Shown here: positions 53,001 through 62,200 of the stretch, in pieces
Layout: every line of letters starts with the position of its first letter
How positions within the stretch are numbered: position 1 is the first letter of the stretch
DNA from: Pseudobdellovibrionaceae bacterium
Lineage (GTDB): Bacteria; Bdellovibrionota; Bdellovibrionia; Bdellovibrionales; UBA1609
Assembly: GCA_020635055.1 (NCBI GenBank)
Contig: JACKAN010000003.1
Location: forward strand, 62,001-126,000
Reading direction: 5' to 3'
Length of the DNA stretch: 64,000 nucleotides
Notes under the pieces: model-generated
The model's database searches: none
The model's input: the letters and a program-made list of their open reading frames with translations, nothing else
What the model was told of the DNA's origin: nothing
Program-made: the position numbers and the translations under genes

Positions 53001-55858
53001 ACTTTGTTGGGCAATATCCTGCATCTTTAACTCTTGTCGTTTCTGATTTAGCTGCCATTTTAACTCAAGGAACTATCAGTTGGACAGTCAATGGAGATTG
53101 GGGTTGGTTTGGATCAGCAGTTAAAACAGGTGGTGTGAATGAAATGCTACCTTTTCGCACAGGAATTAAACCTATTGCCGCCAGATACGATGGAATGAGT
53201 TCTGCTTATGATATTGAATTCTCACCTGACTATAAATATCTCTATGTGGCGGATTATTATAACCATAAAGTTATAAAGTTTGATTATGAAAACAATCAGT
53301 ACATTGGATGGATGGGACGAGTGCGCCATGAAAATGGAGTGGGTTCCACAGGCAGTAATTTAGCCAATCCTAGTACTGCGCTTTGTGTTAATACCACTAG
53401 TTATAATGAACTCCCTGGTTGGTGTACGGGGGGAGTGTCCATTGCGGGGTATGAAAATGAAGTGCCAGAAGGATCCTCTCGATATCCAAGGGACATTGCT
53501 GCCGATAATAACTATATTTATGTTGCACAGTATGACATGCATTCTATCAGTCGTTACGAAGCACAAACCGGGGCTTTTGCGGGTTGGATTGGTTTAGTCT
53601 ATGACGTGCCACCTGCGGGACCAGCTGTGGGTGGACCTGCAGGTTGTTCTATAGCGGCTAATGATAGTGTCACTCCCGGTTGGTGCTTAGATGGAAAAAT
53701 CAGACGCGAAAGCGACAATGGTGGGCATTGGAGGGGTGATGGTCGAACATATTATACTTACAGTGTTGTCGTTGATGATACTTATTTATATGTAGGTACT
53801 CAGGGTGCTGTTCATAGATTTAATAAAATCACGGGGACCCATGCCGGATGGATAGGTATGGTTTATGCGACTCCTACAAGTGGGGCCCCTGGCTGTACAG
53901 CGGCGGCGGCGGACACCCTTACGCCGGGATGGTGTTTTGGTGGGGAGTATAAAAGAGTCAATCCTTACAATCACCTTGGTCTAGAAGGGGGAATTTACGT
54001 TCCAGATAGAATGTATATCCTAAGCGGAGAGTTGTATGTGGTGAATAGTGCATATGGTAGTCATATTAATAAATACAATATTTCAACAGGGGCTTTTGTA
54101 AATGGCTTAGTGAATATGAATCACAATTGGAAGGGCGCATTTGGAATCACCCATGATGGAAATAAATTTTATATTGCAGACAGTGAGAGAATCCTCAGGA
54201 TTGATTCCACTGGATTAATTGAGAGTTGGATGGGAAAAGTTGCCAATAATGCAGGTATGTCTGGAAATGCCGGCTGTAGCACGCTGAACTCTAATGATAA
54301 CACTCCTGGTTGGTGCATAGGGGGTACGGGAAAAGGTGGCTTGGATTCAGACTCCTTTATTCGTACACGGGCCATTGCTTATGATGGCAATGGTAGCTTG
54401 CTAGTGAGTGGAGAAAGATTTCCGGGCATTAAAAAATTCAATTCAACAACGGGAATTTATGAAGGTGTGTTGGCATTAGAATCCAATAGCCCAAGCAATT
54501 GGACTTCTGACCGCATCACCGCAGCTGAAGAACATGGTCTTGATGACAAGTCCATGTATTCTCCACGAGGGGTTCTAGCTTATGGAGATTATGTTTACAT
54601 AGCTGAGTACAATGGCTCTCGCATTAAAAAAGTTAATAAATACACTGGCGAGTTAATCGGTTGGATTGGGGGTATGACATCTAAGCCCACCGGTGGTTCC
54701 TCCCCCTTGTGTTTACTAACCAGTGGTATGGGACCATCGCCGTCATGGTGTAAAAATGCCAGTTATTATCCGACTTGGCTGTGGTACGACTCGGGTATGA
54801 TTGATTATGATGTGAATGGAATTATGAATGCTCCTTACGGACTAACTACAGATGGAACATGGTTGTATGTTACTGACAGAGGCTTACACCGCGTACAAAG
54901 ATTTAAATTAAGCGATGGTTCTTATGGAGGTTGGATTGGTCGTGTAAATACAACTTCTCCTACAGGTGGAGATCCTGGTTGCGCTGGGGCTCCCCTTGAT
55001 AGCTTTACTCCTGGATGGTGTACTGGCGGATACAGTAAAAGTGGAAATGGATTTGGCTATATGTCGACTCCCTCGGGCATTTCCTATATGGGTGGGAGTT
55101 TATATGTTATCAATGTGGGTGTTCATAACATATCAAAATACAATGCTATCACTGGGGCTTTTGAAGGTTGGATTGGTCGTGTGGATGTGGTTCCAACTTC
55201 AGGTTGCACGCCAGCAAGTAATGGAAGTTATACAGTTTCAAATTCGGGCTGGTGTTTAGATGGTACATCTCAATCGGGACACTATCAGCAATCCAGAGGT
55301 GGGGATTTTAACTTTGATGATACTTACACGGCAGACATTACTAATGATGGTGTAAATTTATTTGTTACCAATGGTCAAAATAGAAGAATAGAGAAATTCA
55401 GTCCTTCGGGTCAGTGGCAAGAGGCAGTTTATGCTGATGGAGATAACTACACCAAAACTTGGTCCTCGGATCGAAATACAGTGCAAAACTGGGGAGCTTG
55501 GTGTTCACGTCCTCAGAGCATTTGGATGGATGGTAACGATATATATGTATTAAATCGCTATGCCTGTGCCCGCAGTGGAAGTAACTACCCCACACATGTA
55601 GTTAAAATAAATAAAACCACAGGCACAGTGGTTGGCTGGAAAGGTGGAATCGATCCTGATTTTCCTACATCAGGGGGAGATCCCGGTTGCAGTGGTGCAG
55701 TCAACTATACTCCAGGATGGTGTCAAGGCGGTAGAGTGGGTGTTGGCAGTAAATTAGGAAATTTTATGGATACAACTCCTGGTGGACTTAGCGGTGATAA
55801 TTATTTTCTATATATAACTGATTATTATGCCAACAGAGTTGTTCGAGTGCCCAGATAA
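50036..55858 (+). CDS. Giant lipoprotein with Ig-like modules and NHL-type propeller repeats
   Basis: 1940 residues; AGGAG lies 6 bases before the ATG. The lipobox SLLGC places the lipid on Cys 32. A fibronectin type III domain follows at about 48-145 (KLSWTKSKDNRVVAYNVYD). Then come Ig-like modules of the bacterial Ig type to about 1010 (VFDTQPGNGAAGDPLSQQP, LAFSVQPANSPAGNLG, and cysteine-bearing modules with SGSCSTVITVQ). From about 1016 to the end NHL-like blades repeat YLYVADYYNHKVIKF, YIYVAQYDMHSISRY and similar. Each is followed by GWIG and a PGC...TPGWCxGG block. It is probably an outer-membrane surface protein for adhesion or recognition. Confidence 0.85.
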   Translation: MYKIIKRELFFTIKLLNIYILTPLIFFSLLGCLPSEEAIVDKPPTEETFGQFTGLDSVETIASSKVKLSWTKSKDNRVVAYNVYDVTLSAVPKLLKSVDATRSEATLAGLSEGFYYSFRVRAVDKEGNEDVNTKDIVGIPYGGILGVLVLSSSSAEINFSGVSVGEALEIIISCKTSDAAEYVQVASIRNMQATKQLLNDLTPNLTYTCKANILVEGYTDNNSETISFQSLGKASQIVFDTQPGNGAAGDPLSQQPIIKLLDENGNLVTGGPDSTALVTLELSVNTPTVGSLRGTISVNAVGGVVTFTDVYLQESGAKIINAIKEDTSAQFFGTTSLSVESTQFNISPGNVDATQSLIAIDPSVPPSSALVANGTDTYTVTITLNDSFGNPISGIKPKFVSNIVGDFIIQPFLNTDAFGQATGSLSTTVADNVPPARILSVSSPAGLSDVQSLAPFVAGQATKLAFSVQPANSPAGNLGLNDVKVSIQDQQGNRVVSGASSSLAISMSIASNTNGAVLSGVSTVSAVNGLASFLDLGIDLTKTGYNLVASSGSLTPAYSNSFNITAGVPQAVSLVGPTNVLSGSCSTVITVQLQDLGANPAKAIQNTTILLSGMGNAVLYSSNSCGGSPLGSSVTFTPGTDTRTVYLKSNKVEALNISATDTSSVLSPGVLNIKVNPNKMNMLAEAFGGGTLIVPSGQCSTAITITPLAEDGSLGEVYSATNIMMNGIVGSQAKIYSDSSCTIQLNSNSFPLTISPRPSSATVVYLKDPKGEILNLNVSDPGAIIQTTSVPQEVRVTASKIDFVGPATVVAGACSSAFTVTLKDTLNNNVPTIGNLSLNINGIDGFSTTGKLYTSPTCGSSGSATSLTIPDGNASVTLYYKGIASEILNIYISDPAGILTVSQTVQLTVTPSAFEIVGPGGSSSLTSGCVGPFAVNTLDGLGDPANAVNPITATLSGEGIAGTFYSDSQCTSAITQLNFGVGQGTKLFYFVGQYPASLTLVVSDLAAILTQGTISWTVNGDWGWFGSAVKTGGVNEMLPFRTGIKPIAARYDGMSSAYDIEFSPDYKYLYVADYYNHKVIKFDYENNQYIGWMGRVRHENGVGSTGSNLANPSTALCVNTTSYNELPGWCTGGVSIAGYENEVPEGSSRYPRDIAADNNYIYVAQYDMHSISRYEAQTGAFAGWIGLVYDVPPAGPAVGGPAGCSIAANDSVTPGWCLDGKIRRESDNGGHWRGDGRTYYTYSVVVDDTYLYVGTQGAVHRFNKITGTHAGWIGMVYATPTSGAPGCTAAAADTLTPGWCFGGEYKRVNPYNHLGLEGGIYVPDRMYILSGELYVVNSAYGSHINKYNISTGAFVNGLVNMNHNWKGAFGITHDGNKFYIADSERILRIDSTGLIESWMGKVANNAGMSGNAGCSTLNSNDNTPGWCIGGTGKGGLDSDSFIRTRAIAYDGNGSLLVSGERFPGIKKFNSTTGIYEGVLALESNSPSNWTSDRITAAEEHGLDDKSMYSPRGVLAYGDYVYIAEYNGSRIKKVNKYTGELIGWIGGMTSKPTGGSSPLCLLTSGMGPSPSWCKNASYYPTWLWYDSGMIDYDVNGIMNAPYGLTTDGTWLYVTDRGLHRVQRFKLSDGSYGGWIGRVNTTSPTGGDPGCAGAPLDSFTPGWCTGGYSKSGNGFGYMSTPSGISYMGGSLYVINVGVHNISKYNAITGAFEGWIGRVDVVPTSGCTPASNGSYTVSNSGWCLDGTSQSGHYQQSRGGDFNFDDTYTADITNDGVNLFVTNGQNRRIEKFSPSGQWQEAVYADGDNYTKTWSSDRNTVQNWGAWCSRPQSIWMDGNDIYVLNRYACARSGSNYPTHVVKINKTTGTVVGWKGGIDPDFPTSGGDPGCSGAVNYTPGWCQGGRVGVGSKLGNFMDTTPGGLSGDNYFLYITDYYANRVVRVPR

Positions 55859-55879
55859 TTTTTATGTAAAAAGGCTGAA

Positions 55880-58800
55880 ATGAGAATTGATTTTAGAAGA
55901 TTTTGTAAACTTTCAAAAGTAAAGGGAGATTTGCGAGGGCAAAATTCTTCCAGGTTTTTTTCTATATATTTCTTTTTATTTTCATCCATGTTTATTATGT
56001 CCGGATGTAAAAAATCAGTGTCAGTAAAAGAGGGACCAGATGCCCCCAATTATTTATCTCCAGAAGTGGAGTCGCCAACGATTTCTCTTCCGGGTAGATC
56101 CCCATATTTTTCCAATGACACTCATTTAATCATAAGTGGACTTTGCGGTGATGGTCATATGGTCTATCTCACTGGGGAGGCTTTTGATTCCATAGCTTGT
56201 GAAAATAAATCTTATGCTTTTTCAGTCAGTCAAAATATTGATGGCTTATACAATTATTATATCACTCAGACTTTTAAAGGTGTAATTTCAAAACCGACGG
56301 CTTTAGCCTGGCAAAGAAAAACTTCAGTTCCACCTCCGGATGTCACTTATCCCTCTGTTTCATTATATAAATCCGCTGAAACTATTTTAAGTATTCAAGG
56401 AAATTGTGAATCGGGTTCTCGAATTTCACTTTCAGGAGATGGCACGGGTACAGTCACTTGTGTAAATTCTAATTTTAATTTAGCACTTCCTAAGTTTAGT
56501 GATGGAGATTACTCGGTTATTGTAACGCAAACTGATTTAGCAGGAAATCAAGCCTCAACTAATTTTTTATGGCAGAAGAGGGTTTTAGCCGTCAGCCCCT
56601 CTGGACCTACAATTATTGCTACCCAAGCTCAAGTATTTGCCCCCACAGGAGGCAGTGATAATTACACTTTAGTACTACAAAATAACAATTCAGGAGCTAG
56701 CTTTGACAGTAACACAAGAACATATACAGCTGGAACTTTAGCGGGGGTTACAGATAAAATTGTACTTACCGATTCTTTGGGAGCTACCTTGGATATTAAT
56801 ATTCAAGTTGCTGCAGATTTGCCAGATCACTTTGTTTTACCGGTAGATTCGGGCGCTGACCAAATACAAACTGTGGCTCAAGATTACACCAGTCCTTTAA
56901 AAGTGCAAGTGGTGGATCAATTTGGAAATGGTATTTCCGCTTATCCAGTTGTCTTTGTTTTAAAAGTGGGAGATGTTGAATTTTTATCTCCTTCTATCCA
57001 ATCTACGGATGCCTCTGGCTTTGCTAGTTTGTATCTCAAACAAGGTTTTCTATCTAACAATTCTACAGTGACAGTCACACCGGTGGGCGCACCACTGCCC
57101 GATTTAGCTGGGAGTGGTCAATCCATAATCAGTTTAAATACTTTGGGTAAAACAAATAACTCTGGAAACTTTGATTTAAATTTTAATGTCAGTAACAACC
57201 CAGATAATATCCTTATGGCAGATTTTAATGAAGATGGAGAGTTGGATATAGCTATAATTAATAAAGGTGACCCTAGCATAGGTCTGCTCATGGGGCAGAC
57301 TTCCGCTTTATTTAATACACAAACAAAAATTACAAGTGTCTGTGCCACTCCTTATGCCATGATTCAAGGAGATTTTAACGAAGACTCACATCAAGATCTT
57401 TTATTGACTTGCTCAGATAAATTTAGCTTATACACGGGAGTAGGGAATGGCACCTTCAGTGCCGCTGTAAATACCAGCTTGGATTTGAGTGAGAACTTGC
57501 CCGTAGATATAGCCGTTGGAGATTTTAACGGAGATAACCATCTAGATACGGCAACAGTGTCTTTGGGAGCTAACTTAATAGCGGTTCGACTTGGGCTTGG
57601 GAATGGAAGTTTTTCTGCAGCTAGTTTGTTAAGTACAGGGGCTGGAAGTTCACCATCAAAGATTGCAATTGCAGATATAGATAAAGTCAATGGAGTAGAT
57701 ATTATTGTCATTAACTCCGCGCAAAATAGTATCGGAGTGTTTTTTAATGACGGTGTAGGAGGCTTTTCGGCACAAGTCAGCTTCTCTACCGGAGTGGCAC
57801 CCTCAGATTTGATAATTTCTGATTATAATAACGATAGTTATTTTGATGTTTCTACGACAAATAATATCGATAATAATTTAAGTGTTTTGTTAAATGATCA
57901 AGCGGGTGGATTAAATCTTGCTATTAATACTCTAACAGGGCAAGGGCCAACTTCCCACTATGCTGAAGATATTAACAAAGATGGCAATGTTGATATTTTG
58001 GTTACTAACAATATTGATAATAACATGTCAGTCTTAATGGGTTTTGGTAACGGCACATTCAATGTTGGAGCTCCCATAGCACTAGCTTCTAATCCTATTG
58101 ATATTATTATAAGGGAAACTAACGGCGATGTGTTTGAAGATATTTTAGTTGTGTCTAGCGGAGAAAAAAAGATTCAAGTCTTTCCAGTTCAAGCGGGGGG
58201 AGCCATTGGCTATAAAAACTCCTTGGGCAATGGTCCCAGAGATGCTGTTATTGGAGATTTAAATGGCGATGGATACATTGATCAAGCCATAGTTAATAGT
58301 GGAGACAATAATATTGTGATTCTTCGTGGTAATGGCACAGGTTTATTTTCCAGCTTTAGTACTGTAGGAACCTCTTCTGGACCGATAGCTATTGAAATGG
58401 CAGATTTAGATCGTGATAATGATTTAGATTTAGTGACAGTGAATCAAAATGTAAATTCAGTGCAAGTTTTTATAAATGATGGCAGTGGAAGTTTTTCTAC
58501 CCCTGTTAGCTATGGCAGTGGTTCACAACCAGCCTCTGTAAAAATTGTAGATTTAAATAAAGATGGAATTTTAGATATGATAATTGCTAATTCAGGGGCC
58601 AACACTTTGTCTTTTTTTCCGGGCGTAGGTGATGGAACATTTGGTGTTCGTTTAGATACAGCCACAGGTTCACAGCCTTCGTCGTTAGCCTCGGCAGATA
58701 TGAATCAAGATGGAGTATTGGATTTGATTGTCACACATCAGTCGGCGAACAATGTGGGAGTTTATTTTGGCAATGGTAATGGTACATTTCAACCTCCGAG

Positions 58801-59218
58801 CAATTACTCTGCACAAACGGGTACTAACAGTGTTGCAGTGGGATATTTTAATGCCGATCTCAATGTGGATGTCGCCGTATCAAATAACTTGGCAGGTTCT
58901 GTAAGTGTATTTTTTGGCAATAGTAATGGGACTTTGGGTTTGCCTGTAAATTATAATTGTGGAGCAGATCCCATCTCATTAAAGTCGGCAGATGTTAATG
59001 GAGACAATAATGAAGATCTTATTGTTGGAAATGGTCTAAATCAAAAAGCCACTGTTTTGTTCGGTTCCTTCTTTGGAGACTTCTCAAGTTCAAAAATTCT
59101 GCCTACAAATATTAATACCATTAATGTGGAAGTTTCAGATGTGAATAATGATGGGTCAGTAGATTTGTTTTTTATTGATGGAACAAATAACGAAACTAAA
59201 TTGTTGATGGGTTTATAA
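55880..59218 (+). CDS. Giant lipoprotein with 14 FG-GAP/VCBS-type repeats
   Basis: 1112 residues. The N-terminus is long, but a lipobox FIMSGC places the lipid on Cys 43. Ig-like domains fill about 55-420 (QTDLAGNQASTNFLWQ, QVVDQFGNGISAYPVVF). From about residue 446 fourteen repeats of about 45-50 residues follow, most with the calcium-loop pattern DxNxDGxxDxxxxN, for example DFNEDGELDIAIIN, DLNGDGYIDQAIVN and DVNNDGSVDLFFID. Such repeats form integrin-like beta propellers; fourteen would suit two seven-bladed ones. It lies 21 bases behind the first giant gene and 1 base before the third. Confidence 0.88.
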   Translation: MRIDFRRFCKLSKVKGDLRGQNSSRFFSIYFFLFSSMFIMSGCKKSVSVKEGPDAPNYLSPEVESPTISLPGRSPYFSNDTHLIISGLCGDGHMVYLTGEAFDSIACENKSYAFSVSQNIDGLYNYYITQTFKGVISKPTALAWQRKTSVPPPDVTYPSVSLYKSAETILSIQGNCESGSRISLSGDGTGTVTCVNSNFNLALPKFSDGDYSVIVTQTDLAGNQASTNFLWQKRVLAVSPSGPTIIATQAQVFAPTGGSDNYTLVLQNNNSGASFDSNTRTYTAGTLAGVTDKIVLTDSLGATLDINIQVAADLPDHFVLPVDSGADQIQTVAQDYTSPLKVQVVDQFGNGISAYPVVFVLKVGDVEFLSPSIQSTDASGFASLYLKQGFLSNNSTVTVTPVGAPLPDLAGSGQSIISLNTLGKTNNSGNFDLNFNVSNNPDNILMADFNEDGELDIAIINKGDPSIGLLMGQTSALFNTQTKITSVCATPYAMIQGDFNEDSHQDLLLTCSDKFSLYTGVGNGTFSAAVNTSLDLSENLPVDIAVGDFNGDNHLDTATVSLGANLIAVRLGLGNGSFSAASLLSTGAGSSPSKIAIADIDKVNGVDIIVINSAQNSIGVFFNDGVGGFSAQVSFSTGVAPSDLIISDYNNDSYFDVSTTNNIDNNLSVLLNDQAGGLNLAINTLTGQGPTSHYAEDINKDGNVDILVTNNIDNNMSVLMGFGNGTFNVGAPIALASNPIDIIIRETNGDVFEDILVVSSGEKKIQVFPVQAGGAIGYKNSLGNGPRDAVIGDLNGDGYIDQAIVNSGDNNIVILRGNGTGLFSSFSTVGTSSGPIAIEMADLDRDNDLDLVTVNQNVNSVQVFINDGSGSFSTPVSYGSGSQPASVKIVDLNKDGILDMIIANSGANTLSFFPGVGDGTFGVRLDTATGSQPSSLASADMNQDGVLDLIVTHQSANNVGVYFGNGNGTFQPPSNYSAQTGTNSVAVGYFNADLNVDVAVSNNLAGSVSVFFGNSNGTLGLPVNYNCGADPISLKSADVNGDNNEDLIVGNGLNQKATVLFGSFFGDFSSSKILPTNINTINVEVSDVNNDGSVDLFFIDGTNNETKLLMGL

Positions 59219-59219
59219 T

Positions 59220-62200
59220 ATGAAAAAATATTTTAATAATTTATTATTAATATTTTTATCACTTCAGCTTCTTGTCAGCTGTAAGGAGGGCAAGCTCAAT
59301 CGACCTCCGGATCCTGAACCTATTCAGATACTAAGTTTGCTAGTGAACGACTATACCCAGAGTAATGTGTATATTCATGTGACGGGCACCATACAATTAG
59401 AGGATGTAATTGATTTAGATACCTTACAGTTTTTTGAAAGTTCTAATTGTTCAAGCAATATTGTAGGTAGTGTTTTAGTTAAAAACTTCAAAAACACGGG
59501 TGTTGATCTTGAATTAACTAAAAATAATACCCAAAATCTATATGTTTCCACAGAAAACAGTTCAGACTGTATATTTTTTATAACTTACAAAGCCGAGGAT
59601 TTGATACCCAGCGAAGCTAAGTTTTCCAAAACGGCACCGGAGTCTCCAACCCGCGAAACTGCGAGTCCAGGTATTTTTGGTACAGCCTTCCCAAGTTCAG
59701 CAACAATTAAATTTTACGATAATTCTTTATGTACGAATTTAGTAGGACAAGGTTCAGTTACAAATTATTCAACTGTGGGTTTGCAAATTAATTTAACAAG
59801 TAATCAAGTTTCAAATGTCTTTGCAACCGTAACGGATTTATTGGGTCAAACTTCAAAATGTGCAGAGTTAACAACTTACTCACACTTAGATAATGTCATT
59901 ACAAACCCTGTTTTTACAGCGGCGATTCCTTTATCTCCTAATAATACGTCTTCGTCTCCTTTTATAAAGGGAGCTTTAGCCCCAGAATCTATTTCTGTAA
60001 CTATTTACAATGATTCTGCCTGTTCTAATCCATTGGTTTCGGGTACACCTGAGGAATTTAGTAACCCCGGATTGCAAGTGATTCTTGGAAACAACACCAC
60101 GACTAATTTGTATGCGAAGTCTATAGATGATCTTGGGAACCCATCGGCCTGTGCTTTATTAACTACCTATGTTCATGACACCTTACCACCTAACCCACCG
60201 GTATTTACAGCAATAAACCCTATTTCTCCAAACAATAATAATCTATTTCCACGACTTAATGGAACCACATCGAGTGATACACTCACTGTAAAGTTTTTTG
60301 ATTCCAGCCTTTGTTTAGTACAAATTGGTTCCGGTTCGAAGTCTACATTTGAAGGCGTTGGTGTTTCTGCTGGTGTTGCAAATAATTCTACTACTGATAT
60401 TTATGCACAAAGTCTAGATCCTGCAGGAAACCCATCTGTTTGTACTTTGATGTCGAGCTACAAACACAATACTATTCCACCCAATTTTCCAGTATTTGTC
60501 GGCAGCACTCCTTCTTCACCAGACAATAGCACGGCCAATCCTATGGTTTTTGGAACTGTAGCATCATTCACAAATAGTCTTGAATTTTTTGATGATGAAA
60601 ATTGCACACAATCTGTAGGTGCAGGAACATCCGCTGAATTTGAAAGTACAGGGATTGTTGTAAACCTACAAGAAAATACAAATAACTCTGTTTATGTGAA
60701 AGTGAGCGATCTTGAAGGAAATGTTTCATCTTGTGTTTTTCATACTAGTTACGATCATTCCAATATTCCGGCTCCCAATCCCTCACTACTGTACTCATTT
60801 CCAGCTTCACCAACGAATGGCTCAAATATGCCTTTCTTTGTGGGTATAACTGATCCGAATCACGAAACTATCGTTTTGTACGATGACAATACATGTGCCA
60901 ATGCTTTGGGCTCTGGTTCTCGTGGGCAATTTGCTTCTGCGGGAATACAAGTGACTTTACCTACTAATTCAACGACGAATATTCATGCCATAGCACAAGA
61001 CATTTATGGAAACTTTTCAAGTTGTGGTCTGTTAACAACGTTTATTCATAATACTGTTAATCCAAACAATCCTATTTTTTCTGCAACAGTACCTGTATCT
61101 CCCAATGCAACATCCACAACACCACTCATGCAAGGTAGTGCTAGCACTCCCGTATCGAGTCAATTGCCACCTTTTAAAGTTTCTTTTTATGACAGTGTGT
61201 CTTGTGTAAATAAAATTGGTGAAGGTAATCCAAGTGTTTTTTCAGGTGCAGGGATACCAGTAAACACATCCAGTGATGCCATTACAAGTATTTATGCTAA
61301 AACCTTTGATGAAGCAGGTAACAGTAGTTTATGTACCTACTTATTAAATTACATTCATGATAGTTATCAGCCAAGCAAACCTATTTTTACAAATGCTAAT
61401 CCAAACAGCCCTTCCTACAGTCAAGAATTTAAAATGTCAGGTGTATTTGCTGCCAGTCCAGATTTTTTAAATAGAGTTAGTGTGGGTGTCTACACCGACA
61501 GTGCCTGTGCAAATTTACTGACAAGTGGATCACCTACTGACTATATTTCAGGTGGTATTTCTGTAACAGTACCTAACAATGTAACAACACCCCTTTATGC
61601 TGCGACAGTGAATGAGTTAGGCACAAGATCGAATTGTCAGTTTCAAGTCAATTTTAAACATGATGATGTTTCACCACAGTCATTGTCTGTAAGTAATAAC
61701 TTAGATGGAGGTGTCTATTTAAATTGGCAACCCGATTTAGATTCTTCGCCTCTACCCAAATATTTTATAGAAAGATCTCTTTCTGTAAGCGGTCCATTTT
61801 CCTTAATCGCTTCTAATTTAAATGCTAATAACTTTACAGACGATTTAGTTAGTGAAGGTCAAACTTATTTTTATAGAGTGTTTGCAAGTAATAGTACTGG
61901 TCGTAGTCGATATTCAAGTGTGGAAAATACAACGGTGAGTGTAGGTAGTCCTGTCGTTGCGACAACTCTTACGGCCAATCCGGGCTCGCAAGAAGTTCGT
62001 CTCACATGGGGAGCTAATATAAGTAATATGACCTATAAAATATATAGGTCGACTCAGTCAGGAGGCCCTTACACTTTGCTTCCGATTACAACTACAAATA
62101 ATTTATACTTGGATAACACGGTAAGTAATAATATGACCTATTATTATGTGGTAACAGGAAGCAATCCCTCTGGGGAGAGTATGCAATCCAATATGGCCGC

